Assembly: GCF_035083965.1 (NCBI RefSeq)
Contig: NC_089727.1
Location: 18,402,769 to 18,466,768 of the forward strand
Length of the DNA stretch: 64,000 bases
Source of the DNA: Branchiostoma lanceolatum
Taxonomy: Eukaryota > Chordata > Leptocardii > Amphioxiformes > Branchiostomatidae
Direction: 5' to 3'
Shown piece after piece: positions 31,301-41,219 of the stretch. The translations under genes were made by a program, and so were the position numbers. Position 1 is the stretch's first letter. The number at the start of each line of letters is the position of its first letter. The notes below the pieces were generated by a model. It saw only the letters and a list, made by a program, of their open reading frames with translations, had not been told where the DNA came from and searched no databases.

Positions 31301-33185
31301 GTAACACAGGGTGTAGATTTCCTGACGAACCAACCAGTAAGTGTACGATTACGTTTGACCCAGAGCAGCTATAGGCCCCGCTTATTGTTGAGATATATAT
31401 ATGAATATCAATGAGTGGTTATGATGACACAGAGAGGCAGAATCTGGGTGGGTCCATTCGTAATGCTATGGTTACTAGTCTATTGGAAAAGGGGACCCGC
31501 GCCGGGTAGCTTGTGGGCTTTTTTGCACTTTCGGGCGTGACCCCTAAGTGGCCCCGTGGGACTACCTTTGGGAGCACGGCCGGGCCCCAGCATTTTTTAA
31601 TTCACAGCTAAAATCAACCCGGGACCCGGCCACAAATAAGCTAACCGTAAAAAAAAAAAGATGTACCTACCCCTTTAGTTCTCACCTGCACCTACACCCA
31701 CCAGTCTACCTCCACCAGTTCTCATTTGCGCCTACCTCTACCTGCCCCCGGTTCTTATCCGTACCTATTCCCTTTAGTTCTCACCTGCGCCTATCTCCAC
31801 CTGGTTGATCATGGCGTTGAGCTCTGGCTCGGTGGGATTCTGTCCCAGGGATCTCATGACGGATCCGATCTCCTTTGTTGCGATCAGACCGTCACTGTCC
31901 TTGTCGAAGGCCACAAACGCGTCCTTGATTTCTGGACATAGGACAACATAATTTTCTGCAATGGGTAAACTATAACTCTATTGACTATTGACATAACAAA
32001 AAGAGGCTGTTGGCTGTAAGATCCGTTTCTAACAACAATAACGAGAGTTCGGAGACCTCAAACCTCCATAGAATATATTATGCAAATTAAAGGCCCACAT
32101 TTGAATAATTTATATTCAACTTTGTATATTTACATAGTTGCAACTAATGGGTCAGCATTCAGCAAGTAATTTTCCGAAAATGGTGCGTAAACAAGATAGA
32201 GAGGATTCCGTTGGGGTTCTACTAAACTAGACAGTATTCTTGTGACTTTTAAACAGTTTTATAATCACTCACCCTCGATCTGTTCGTCTGTCAAGTGTTC
32301 GACCTGAGGAAAAACAAAAACAAGTAGACATACGTGGAGGGAGTCAGTCAGTTGTACTCTATATTTTGAAGAAGAGGGTTAGTAAAAGTACACCTCGACG
32401 TTTCGTTTCACGTCTGTCAAGAATGTATATCTGAAACTGTCTATTGTTAATTTACACTGTTTAGTTGAATTTTTATATTTGAAGCTGCGTTCAAACTAAC
32501 AGCACAGTTATACATTTGTCGTAGGTTGCTGTAACTTGACAGAAACAACCACCGACAAGACAGCCTTTTCTGACTAACAAGGCAGCTGCAGTTTCTACGA
32601 CATATGCAAGACTGTCCAAAGACAGTTTGCAATCGTCGTACGACGTATATGACCGGGCCCTTACTCTGTTTTCATCGCAAGCAAACATATAGAGAGCTAG
32701 TGTCCTGTCGCATTCCTGTATGATCATATTCAAGGCTATAACCAACACTCTCACGCCATGCATTCAGCTACTATTGCGAGCTTCGTCACTTGTTCATGCG
32801 TAACATCTACTAACATAATTCCACTAGGGTACATAATTCCGCCACCCTGAAAAGATACGTCCAAACAAATCTCCAAGCCAACGTCCACCAGTTGATACCG
32901 GCACTCCTGTATATCTAAACTGTGCATACCTAGGGATTGCTGCACTAGATATCTCTCAAACCCACTGTTTGCGGATATATTTTACCCGGCGGATTAATGT
33001 TGATGGATGTTAATAGGCATTCTATTGAGTCACTCATGTGTTGTTCAAAAGGTGGTTATACGTTTGTACTTTGCTTATTCTCAAAATATGAACAAGATGC
33101 AATAAAATGCCCTTCTGGTCCAAGCCAGTCGCTGCCATGCCATATTTTATTGCAGGAAGAGTTGAAATAAAAGTTATCTTACCAT
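28380..33185 (-). CDS. calmodulin/troponin-C-like EF-hand protein, 151 residues
   Basis: A small calcium sensor of the calmodulin/troponin C superfamily. Exons (plus coordinates, read right to left): 33183-33185 (ATG only, as in calmodulin genes), 32273-32303, 31785-31931, 30999-31125, 29451-29566, 28380-28411. Phases agree throughout. EF1 ([12 protein letters not shown]), EF3 ([12 protein letters not shown]) and EF4 ([12 protein letters not shown]) are canonical 12-residue loops. EF2 ([14 protein letters not shown]) lacks the usual D-x-D-x-D/N-G and is one residue longer, so it probably does not bind calcium. The C terminus [10 protein letters not shown] resembles calmodulin EFVQMMTAK. Length is near calmodulin's 149 and shorter than vertebrate troponin C. 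It could be a troponin C, a CaVP-like or a calmodulin-like paralogue; the sequence alone does not decide. Confidence 0.9.
28530..29375. repeat. minisatellite of ACCCATG / CAGACCCA units, interrupted by a MITE
   Basis: Loose tandem copies of GACCCATGAGTACTCAAACA-like units lie at 28540-28656 and resume at 29124-29375. They are interrupted by the inverted-repeat element at 28657-29123. All lies in the EF-hand gene's last intron. Confidence 0.65.
28657..29123. mobile_element. MITE with 20 bp perfect terminal inverted repeats
   Basis: The ends TAGGGGTGGGTACCGGTAC and GTACCGGTACCCACCCCTA are exact reverse complements. The element is about 465 bp, non-coding, inserted in a minisatellite with TA at both edges, compatible with a Tc1/mariner-type TA target. 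Confidence 0.8.
29534..29995 (-). repeat. triplicated acceptor edge of EF-hand exon 5
   Basis: The start of exon 5 and its acceptor with polypyrimidine tract (29534-29600) recur at about 29791-29860 and 29927-29995. Each keeps GTTCTTCATGATGTC and the downstream AACAACAGGTCAGGCTG. The extra copies are upstream of the real exon in the minus-strand transcript. Confidence 0.85.
29637..29710. repeat. perfect 31 bp inverted repeat (hairpin)
   Basis: Arms 29637-29667 and 29680-29710 are exact reverse complements with a 12-base loop (TTGGAATTCCAG) that is itself nearly palindromic. It lies in an intron between the duplicated exon 5 edges. Confidence 0.9.
30340..31010 (-). repeat. 37 bp minisatellite made of the EF-hand exon 4 end plus its donor
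   Basis: About 17 copies of a 37 bp unit. On the minus strand the parts are GGCAACGGTTTTATCAG (EF3 loop codons NGF-I) and GTGGGATTATCACTTATC. The real exon edge GGCAACGGATTTATCAG/GTGCGG at 30999 heads the array. Confidence 0.92.
31440..31650. other. GC-rich insertion-like segment in EF-hand intron 3
   Basis: The stretch around 31490-31640 is far more GC-rich than its surroundings (GGGGACCCGCGCCGGG, ACGGCCGGGCCCC). It ends in an A run, which suggests a mobile-element insertion. Termini and family are not resolved. Confidence 0.3.
31670..31805 (-). repeat. three degenerate copies of the EF-hand exon 3 end plus donor
   Basis: The exon 3 edge and donor (plus: TTCTCACCTGCGCCTATC at 31778-31795) recur twice downstream in the intron near 31678-31700 and 31718-31740, with CTCCACC spacers. 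Confidence 0.65.
32310..33180. other. EF-hand gene intron 1, nothing recognised
   Basis: No exon, repeat array or known element was recognised in this intron beyond a possible transposon end near 32640-32670. Confidence 0.4.
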
Positions 33186-33442
33186 GGCGTGCGCACACAC
33201 CCGCTTCTCGAACTCCCAATACTCGGCGTTCTTGCAGAGACAAGTGCACAGCCCGGTCACCAAGTCCACAATAGTTTCTACGCATCTCAGCATGCGGTGG
33301 TATAATTACAAGTCCTGTTGTATTTGAGAACAAAAGGGAAAACTCCGCCCAGACCACTTTGTTAAATTAAAAGTATGAATTATTAAGCGTGTGGAGGAAT
33401 GTTCATGACGTGACGGTGAGGATGTATGGGAGAGTTGATTTT

Positions 33443-33652
33443 ATGTAATTAAAGCCCGTGTGCTTTGATTGGTCAACCATTAATGTGACGTCACACAAGC
33501 CGCGCGCATTTCAGTTCATACTCGGGAGCACCTGTTACATTAATTTGATGTAATTAAAGCCAGAATGCTTTGATTGGTCAACCATTAATGTGACGTCACG
33601 CAAGCCGCGCGCATTCCCGCTCATGCTCGGGAGCACCTGTTACATTTGCATG
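33443..33652. promoter_or_regulatory. 105 bp tandem duplication with CRE and CCAAT boxes upstream of the EF-hand gene
   Basis: Two copies, period exactly 105. Each holds TTGATTGGTCAACC (inverted CCAAT), TGACGTCA (33486-33493 and 33591-33598), a GCCGCGCGC stretch and an E-box CACCTG. It lies 260-470 bases upstream of the EF-hand start codon exon. A promoter role is inferred from position and sites; a repeat-family origin is possible. Confidence 0.5.
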
Positions 33653-33701
33653 TCACAGACACATAAACCTTTTTTTTTAATTCTTGTTTTTGGCGATATT
33701 G

Positions 33702-34067
33702 ATTTGAATATATGGATAACATCATCTGGGAACCCCAAAACTGATGCGAGCGTACGAATAAAATAAAAAGTTTTCTAAAAACACCCGTTGAATTCGTTAT
33801 GAAATCTACGTGGTCAGGAAGGCTGAATAAATAGTACTTAACACACAGATATGGTATACCAAATATTGGATTATTCATTTTTGGTCTCTCACGTCTTCCC
33901 CTTTGATTTTGGCATTGTAGACATATGTATCCGTTTTCTGAAATATATTTTTGGAATTTATGCCATATATTTTGTAGATTTTTTGCACGGTCTACAGTAA
34001 ATTAGAAAACTTTTTTAGGAAATGGACGAAAATTGATGCGCACGCGGATGTCATCCATATAATCAAA
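33702..34067. mobile_element. MITE, ATTTGATTATATGGATG-end family, copy 1
   Basis: The left end ATTTGAATATATGGATAAC is the inverted form of the right end GTCATCCATATAATCAAA. The interior matches the copy at 57642-57974 (ATCATCTGGGAA/ATCCTCTGGGAA; ACGAAAATTGATGCGC). Non-coding. Confidence 0.7.
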
Positions 34068-34268
34068 ACAGCATGGCCTTATCATTATTTTGTTTATCCT
34101 TTTTTTTTCCATTTTGTACTTTCTGGCCGTCGCACTGCCAAAGGCTGCTTGGCTATTTTGAGTCCCGAGCGGTCCCCGGGCCCGTTTGATTTTGATTTAG
34201 ACCTAAAGCCCACTTCTTACTTGTACGTATATACGAGACCGCATGAGTTGCGTATTAACATGTTTTTA

Positions 34269-34502
34269 GCCCCTGTCACACTTGTGCGTATACGCAAGCC
34301 CGCATGAGTTGCGTATTAGCATATTTTTGGTTTGGGCTAAGTTTGCAGCCGAATAAGTCATGTCTTAGGTCCGATAACCAGGCTGCACAACGGTGGGTCA
34401 AAGCAGAAAACAACTTCTTCCCCACAAACTTTACTTAAACCAAATAAATGTTGATGCGCAACTCACACGCACTTGAATATACTCACAAGTGTGACAGGGC
34501 CC
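34269..34502. mobile_element. MITE with CCCTGTCACACTTGTG ends
   Basis: The left end GCCCCTGTCACACTTGTGCG and right end CACAAGTGTGACAGGGCC are inverted. Subterminal GCATGAGTTGCGTATTAGC and GATGCGCAACTCACACGC are also inverted. A partial extra copy of the left subterminal region is at 34215-34262. Confidence 0.75.
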
Positions 34503-34659
34503 TAATATCAGTCTACGTCCCGGCGAAGAACACACCCGATCCAAGCCAAAAAAGTGAAAACATCGACAGGCGTCAGTTTGGAATATTGAGTGGATGCGAA
34601 TCATATGCAAGCTGTTATAATTAGATATAATTATATTTCAGAGTTATAACTAATATGTT

Positions 34660-35660
34660 CAATAACCACTGCACGAAATGGCCACGTATCCTGACGGATC
34701 CGACGTATCCGGAATCGGGCCTCATGGCGTTTCCGAGCGAATCCGGAAAAATCCCAGTTCACTGCTCGGATACTGAAGTGCCCGCAGATCCGACCAATTC
34801 CGACGCCGTATTCTTCTGGATTCGTGATGCGCCTCGGATACCCGAAGATATTTGCGCGGATCCCTCGTTTTTTGATATTTGGAATGTTCGGATTGTTTGT
34901 ATGTCGGTAGTTGCTTCGGATCCTGACGAATAAATACACACGGCACGGCATGATCTCATTTCCTGACGAATCCAGCAGATCCGGAATTGCGCATCATAGC
35001 AGATACGGAACGTTTCCGATTAGATCCGATGCACCTCAGATCAGACAATTCCGGCGCCGTATACGTCTGGATCCTTCATACGTTTCGGGTACAGATACGG
35101 AACGTTTCCGAGCAAATTCAGACAATTACCAGGTACACCTCAGATCCGGCAATTCCGACGCCGTATACGTCTGGATCCGTGATGCGCGTCGGATACCTGA
35201 GGATATTTGCGCGGATCCTTCGTTTCTAGATATTTGTCAATATGGCAGAGATGTTCGGATTGTTTGTCGGTAGTTGCTTCGGATCCTGACCAACAAATAC
35301 ACACTGCACGGCACGCGGCATGATCTCAGATCCTGACGAATCCAACAGATCCGGAATTGCGCATCATAGCAGATACGGAACGTTTCCGATTTGATCCGAT
35401 GCACCTCAGATCCGACAATTCCCGCGCCGTATACGTCTGGATCCTTCATATGTTTCGGGTACAGATACGGAACGTTTCCGAGCAAATTCGGACAAATACC
35501 AGGAACACCTCAGATCCAGCAATTCTGATGCCGTATACGTCTGGATACGTTTCGGGTACAGATAAAATATCTACTCGGATCTTTCATTTTTTTATGTATT
35601 TGCCAATATGTTAGAAGTTCAGATTTGCCAATATGTTAGAAGTCATGAGCTGTCTCGGAT
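34660..35660. repeat. ATCCG-rich complex satellite
   Basis: Two to three copies of a roughly 370 bp block, itself built from smaller repeats (CGGAACGTTTCCGA, CCGTATACGTCTGGATCC, TTGCGCGGATCC). The many overlapping open frames on both strands come from the repeat and are not taken as genes. Confidence 0.8.
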
Positions 35661-36518
35661 CCTGACGTGTACGGAACACGGATTCGTGTCGGATATCCAA
35701 ATTACCCACAAGACACTTCTGGGCGCGACAAACGTTAACGGTTTTCTTTCGGTTAACAGCACAGACAAGAACGGCGTTTCATCACCTTCTGTGCTTAACA
35801 TGGCATCGCCAGAGTCTACCATGGTCGACCAGTGATTTTTGAGTGACTTGAGAGTCGAAGGGAATTCGGTGTAAACTCAAACGCGCACGGAATTGCGACG
35901 TTGTCTTCTTCGTGCATGCAATATTCGTCGCCCCCCTCCCCCCTTGTAAACGCTGGTAGGGAGTTGATTCATCATTTTGAGGGACTGCCCTTTGGTAAGT
36001 ACAAATTGAAAAATTCCCGTTTCTAACTAGTTTTGACGTCAGTTATCCTCCTATTGTGGCTTGACATATCATCGCATTCGCATGACCATAAGAATTCTCC
36101 AGCCGACCTGCCCTCTTACGGCGTTAGGATCTCGGAAATTTAAAATTTCAATTTGTTCATTCTTGCCAATGGTCATCAGACATGTGTGTCTGGTTAACGT
36201 TTCAGATACAAAATAGCAAGCAGTGGAGGGAAAGATAATTAAAGATATGGAAGGGAAGAAAATGTCATAAGTATTTGTCCCACAAAGATCCCACAGTTTG
36301 TGGATAGTGAACTAGAACTTATAAGGAGGCAGTAGTGTGCCTCAGTGATTATTTCATTCAGTTATAGCTGTGCATGTTTGATCAATATCATATTCAAGTT
36401 ATAGATGTAAGTTTTACGTAGTCAATTCAACGATGCCCAGATTCATTTTTTTACACATGCGAGTATGTGATATGTTTAATATTTGTCATTGTTTCCATTT
36501 ATATATATATATATCCAG

Positions 36519-37023
36519 TACAGCATCGGCAGATACTTCCTTCACAAATGCAGCACATATTGTGAGGACCTTGGCTGGGAACAAAGCAATCAACTGTCAG
36601 ATGCTCAGCTGCTGAGTACCTCAGGCTCCTTTGGTAAGTCCATCATCGGTACACTTCAATGTTAGCTGAGAGAGGCATGATGGATATCCATTGTCCCGTG
36701 TTTTTTGTAGCTGCTGTGATGAAACGAAGCCCATGCCAAAATCATGTGACATGTTCCTTAAATACGTGAATTGATATTTATTCATCATTTGGTTTTATCA
36801 TATAGGAACTGGTTCATCACAAGATGGACTCCAAGCTGAGTCCAACATGCAGATACAGAAGAAATCAGCCTTGCCTGTCCCTTACCAAGAGTGCATGGAA
36901 GAAGTGAACTCAGATGTAGTCAGAGAATGGGGAGAGGACGATTATACACATGCAGTTCCACGGCATATGCTACTTACGTTTAAAATGTGGCGTGTCATCA
37001 TGGGAGTTCTTCAGACAGTATAA
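36519..37023 (+). CDS. unidentified two-exon coding candidate
   Basis: I do not recognise this protein. Exon A 36519-36633 has an AG acceptor and a perfect GTAAGT donor, one open frame (begins YSIGRYFLHKC, ends LLSTSGSFG). Exon B 36806-37023 joins in phase and ends TAA (begins TGSSQDGLQAESN, includes CMEEVNSDVVREWGEDDYTH). No start codon was placed. An upstream donor at 35991 (TTTG/GTAAGT) may end a 5' UTR exon, but its frame does not extend the protein. It could be a small lineage-specific gene, part of a transposon gene, or a decayed gene. Confidence 0.35.
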
Positions 37024-37080
37024 TGTTACTTTCTATTTTCAACCTCTGTATTTGAAACAATTGTATCTGATGGCTTTTAG

Positions 37081-37346
37081 ACGAAGAGCTGGCCACAAAT
37101 AAGGCTTTTATTACTTTAGTGGAATATTTAGAACATGTAGATGATTTTGGTCCAAGGGCACTATACAGTAGTAAATATTACCACAATGTTGTGATGGTGT
37201 TAATTGTAATACATTTCATAATTTTTCAGAACATTGTGCTTGCACAACCCCAATTTACCGACATTAACCTGCATATGCAGTGGTGCTTTGAGTATGTGGA
37301 TGTCCCTCAGCCTGTCTCAAATGAAATGGATCATTTAGCCACATAG
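37081..37346 (+). CDS. possible further exons of the unidentified gene
   Basis: Two exon-like pieces. 37081 onward follows TTTTAG and reads DEELATNKAFITLVEYLEHV. 37230-37346 follows a good TTTTTCAG acceptor, reads NIVLAQPQFTDINLHMQWC and ends TAG. Both look protein-like, but no donor was settled between them, so their relation to 36519-37023 is a guess. Confidence 0.25.
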
Positions 37347-37499
37347 TACTTCCGTATTGTATTGTATTTGATAGTTTTTGAACTTAGAAATACATTATGT
37401 TGAGATATGAAATGATACATATGTTACATACAGGCTTTCCCAAACTTCCTGTCATTCAAAATGATGTTTTGGGTATAGTTAAATTAGGAATGGAAGCAC

Positions 37500-38180
37500 T
37501 TAGTCGGATCCGTTACGGATTCGTTGTTTTGTCCACCTGTATCCGTCAGTATTCACCATTTTCTTCAAAATACAGAAAAATCCCTGTACGCATCCGTCAG
37601 GATCTGTGGCATTTCCGTACAGTGTACGGCTCCGTATTCGTCGAAAATCCCTTACTTTCGGATTCTTCAGGAAATATTCCATATACCGGTGCGGAAATAG
37701 TCGGATACGTTACACGAATCCGTCAGTATCCGTCAGTATCCGCCAAAAATACAGAAAAATTCCTGTTCGTATCCGTCAGGATCGGTGGCATTTCCGTACA
37801 GTGTACGGCTCCGTATTCGTCGAAAATCCCTTACTTTCGGATTCTTCAGGAAATATTCCATATACCGGTGCGGAAATAGTCGGATACGTTACACGAATCC
37901 GCATGTATCCGTCAGTATCCGCCAAAAATACAGAAAAATTCCTGTTCGTATCCGTCAGGATCGGTGGCATTTCCGTACAGTGTACGGCTCCGTATTCGTC
38001 GAAAATCCCTTACTTTCGGATTCTTCAGGAAATATTCCATATACCGGTGCGGAAATAGTCGGATACCTTACACGAATCCGCATGTATCCGTCAGTATCCG
38101 TCAGTATCCGACAAAAATACAGAAAAATCCCGGTACGTATACGCCGGGAAACGAGGCCATTTCGTGCAGTGAACCTTAGA
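37500..38180. repeat. 179 bp satellite, about four copies, ATCCGTCAG-rich
   Basis: The same block recurs at a spacing of 179 bases (equivalent points 37606, 37785, 37964) with very few differences. Inside, ATCCGTCAGTATCCG repeats on a finer scale. Long frames here are repeat artefacts; 179 is not a multiple of three, so they rotate frame. Confidence 0.9.
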
Positions 38181-38357
38181 AGGCTGTATACTCTGTAAAA
38201 ACGTATATTTCATTGAGTTAAACTTTTTTTATAAAGGTAATCAAAAACTGTAATTAGTGTCACAAGCACTTTGATATTCGTTATCTTCTATTTTAAGGGT
38301 AATCCATACGATTCCTTGCGTTGATATCTAACTCTTTACCAGTCAGGTGTCAATAGA

Positions 38358-39878
38358 TCACAATAATAACATGCCAGGGAGTTGGGTCACGTCTTCCTCC
38401 CCTCCTTCTTCCTTTTCATCACCATCACTGTCATTTCTAGACGCTGACACATGTGCAGGAACAGTAGGTATCGTGGGTTCTATGTCCTCAAGCTGAATGG
38501 CAGGTTGGTCATTATCTGGGATATCGTCCGATCCGATCAGCGTGGAAAGATGCCACTCAAAGTCGTTGGGTTCGTCCTTTCTTTGCGATCGGGCATCTTT
38601 GATCCACCTGACAGCTGCAGTTGGTACAGCTGCAGCTGTAGCTCTGTCAGATGTCGACTTGGGGCTGGGGTTGGGTAGAGGTTGGAGTTCAAGTCTCGTC
38701 GGCTGTTGATTGGACGGGGTTAATTCTGAGTGGTGGACGGGCTGTCCTCGGGTCGTGGTTACCTCTGATGAGCGGTGGACAGGCTGTTCTCGGGACGGGG
38801 TCTCCTCTGAGCGGTGAACCGTCGCGTTCTCCGAAAAAGTCTCCCGATTCTGGAACTCTAGGACAGGCGTTGGGAAGAAGTCACGCCCAGTCAAATGTCT
38901 CCACAGAGTGCTGATGACATCCCGACAAAGACTCTTCAGCGCTTTTCTGAACGACTGTTGCACTAAACTGTAGGTCACAAAGTCAAACAATGTGTTGAAC
39001 TGCATAAGCCAGAATATCCAGAATCTCGCCAGTTTAGAGACTTTTAGTAGTTCTAGTTCAAAATCAAAAGCCAGAATCGCTCCGGGTACCCAGAGGAGGT
39101 AATGCAGGGCGGTCAGCGTAAAGAGAATCCGGAACGCCAGCCCTAAGGACTGCGGTGGGGCCACAATGGGTTGCCCATGCACATCATTGGCCATCGTCCA
39201 CCAGGTCTTGATGAGGAATATCCACGTGATGGCGCCCCCTGCGAGGAAGACTACCATCGCGCCAACAATACTGAACCTATCTTGAACTATGCACGCCGCC
39301 ACTTTCCTTTCGTACTCTATCTTCATGTTACCTGTCAAGTAGACTACAGCGCACCATTGCGACGCTACCACCCATATCAGACATACGGAAACGACACAAA
39401 AACGCTTGCTCTGCATAATACCTGACGGTCTAACAACAGCCATGTATCTATCCACGCTAATGTACGCGAAGGTTATCAAAATAATGATGACGTTCATGTC
39501 ATAGACGAAGGCCTGTGCGGTACACAAGGCGTCACTGTAAGGCCAATAGCCGAGTGTGGAAGGATAGATAGAAAATGTTGACGACAATCCTTGCATAAAA
39601 TCAGCCACAGCCATAGAGCAAGCCAGGTAGCCGATGTTTCTCGGAAAGGTGTTTTTCCTCTTGATAGTTGCGAGGATTACCAATGCGTTACTAATCAAAG
39701 CACACAGGGCCAACGTACCGATAAGGATTGTTTGACCAATACCGAAAGTAACGTCACCGTCATTTTCGTCACGTAAGGAATTTTCAGTCGTAGAGTTTTC
39801 AAAAAACTCTGTTGTGTTCGTCATTATGGAGTTCGTGCGGTTGTCCATATCGGGGGCGCTGAAACCTGCCAGTGACAT
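38358..39878 (-). CDS. rhodopsin-like (class A) orphan GPCR, 506 residues
   Basis: A seven-helix plasma-membrane receptor in one coding exon. The start chosen is the ATG at 39878; the frame extends a little further up only with a non-ATG codon. A minus-strand acceptor near 39910 implies a 5' UTR exon. N-glycosylation sites NRT, NTT and NST precede TM1 (about 46-72, with N64 of the SNALV motif). TM2 has D93, TM3 ends in DRY (143-145), and C119/C196 can form the usual disulfide. TM6 carries LLWVP instead of CWxP and TM7 has FDFVTY instead of NPxxY. The 180-residue tail is Pro/Ser/Thr-rich with repeated (R/S)SE.TPS..QPVH motifs, ending in an acidic stretch. Ligand and subfamily are not recognisable to me. 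Confidence 0.88.
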   Translation of the reverse strand: MSLAGFSAPDMDNRTNSIMTNTTEFFENSTTENSLRDENDGDVTFGIGQTILIGTLALCALISNALVILATIKRKNTFPRNIGYLACSMAVADFMQGLSSTFSIYPSTLGYWPYSDALCTAQAFVYDMNVIIILITFAYISVDRYMAVVRPSGIMQSKRFCVVSVCLIWVVASQWCAVVYLTGNMKIEYERKVAACIVQDRFSIVGAMVVFLAGGAITWIFLIKTWWTMANDVHGQPIVAPPQSLGLAFRILFTLTALHYLLWVPGAILAFDFELELLKVSKLARFWIFWLMQFNTLFDFVTYSLVQQSFRKALKSLCRDVISTLWRHLTGRDFFPTPVLEFQNRETFSENATVHRSEETPSREQPVHRSSEVTTTRGQPVHHSELTPSNQQPTRLELQPLPNPSPKSTSDRATAAAVPTAAVRWIKDARSQRKDEPNDFEWHLSTLIGSDDIPDNDQPAIQLEDIEPTIPTVPAHVSASRNDSDGDEKEEGGEEDVTQLPGMLLL

Positions 39879-39911
39879 CGGCTGCTGTATCACTTAAGTA
39901 CTGGGTCTGCA

Positions 39912-41010
39912 AAATAAAACAAATCCTCACTAGACATGTACACATGCCAATAGCTACTTTTCAGAATGCATCAGACTAAACGATACCATTGCTAAGCCTC
40001 TTAGAGAGCCTCTATCCAATAAAGAGGTTCTTGCTCCTCAGACGAATCATCTAACAGTCCTTTAACCGAACGTATATCTTATGCCGCCCGGTCCTTATTA
40101 TCAGGGACAGGGAATATTTTGTCAAGAACTCTCAGAACAATACCACGGGCACTCTTTGATGCGAACTTTCTTCCTTAAAAGAATAACAAGCTTAAGCAAG
40201 AGAGATAGTGCGGAAAGGGAGTTCATGTCAGTCATTACAGTGATTTTGGTTTCTTGCCAACCAGGAGTTGCAACCATTTCTCATCAGCTTGTTGTGAGTT
40301 TCAGCGGGACGAAAAGGTATAATAATCGACGTGGTCGTTACGGTGAAACCTATATTGTAGGTGGCAGTATATGATACAGAAAGCTCGGCCCCTGCGTAAT
40401 TCTCTTATGTCTGTTTTGCCTCTGTATGGCGAAGTTGCATTACGGCATGAGAGGATCTGAGAGGTGACGAGGGATAGACCCTAGATAGCCTGGATGCCAG
40501 GCCTCGCGCAAGGTGATACCGATCTCTTTGCATTGCATGTACCGTTCGGCTGGGGGAGAAACATACAGTTGCATACCCCGCTCCTAGCCTGGATGCTAGA
40601 CTGTTACCAGGGCATACAAAGGCCAGCCCTCGGCTCTAGGGCCAACATACCCCGAAGGACATTCTACAACAGAACGCCCCCCCCCCCCACGCCGCCGCGG
40701 GTCTACTTAACTCAGGGGTGTCTGTAGTGAAATTTCCTTGGGGGCATGTTGACCCTGGACCCGAGGAGCTGGCCTGTGTAGGCCCTGGGAAACAGTCTGG
40801 CATCTAGGCTAACAAAGCCTTTGAGGACCATAGATGCAGAGGCGCCCCTGGTGCTTCTATCCGTCAGCAGCAGCAAGCAGAGATGGAGCCAGCAGTGCAC
40901 GCTGGTGAGTGACAGAGTACCTACGAGCCTGGGTGCTAATAGCAGACAGCTGCGAGTGATTAAGCAATGGAGCCAAGATCAAGAGGAAACTAGAGTTAAG
41001 TATTTGTGCC
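39912..41010. other. GPCR upstream region with foldback repeats
   Basis: No coding exon was recognised. It holds the presumed GPCR 5' UTR exon/promoter (not located), a C run at about 40678-40688, and the inverted repeat described separately. Confidence 0.4.
40586..40812. mobile_element. foldback MITE with about 80 bp inverted arms
   Basis: The left arm (about 40586-40665, starting AGCCTGGATGCTAGACTG) is the inverted match of the right arm (about 40730-40812, ending CAGTCTGGCATCTAGGCT), around 65 bp including a C run. A partial third copy of the arm tip is at 40487-40505. Confidence 0.75.
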
Positions 41011-41023
41011 AAATATACTTCAG
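41011..41023. repeat. 5' target-site duplication of the LINE
   Basis: AAATATACTTCAG here is repeated exactly at 45933-45945 after the A tail. Confidence 0.85.
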
Positions 41024-41219
41024 AAAAGAATCGGAAAGAATCCAAGATGGCGGACGAGGGAGGCTGCTAACTGACAGCGCTCCCCTATAGCTGACTCTTT
41101 AAATACTCCCGTGCAATCTTGCTGTTTTCCCGACAGTGGTCTCGCGTTAATTGAGGTCAGTAAGAAGTTATCTAACAGGCCTCAGAGCCGTGTATAGAGC
41201 TGTTTTTTGACGTGCCTGA

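Noticed and set aside
28380-33185. Naming the EF-hand gene troponin C outright
   Set aside because: Length, ATG-only first exon and C-terminal [10 protein letters not shown] are as close to calmodulin as to troponin C; no decisive feature seen.
34631-35614. Five to eight short frames on both strands
   Set aside because: Come from the ATCCG-rich satellite; composition and mutual overlap argue against genes.
37397-38198. Overlapping plus frames of 137-160 residues
   Set aside because: Products of the 179 bp satellite, the same peptide reappearing in rotated frames.
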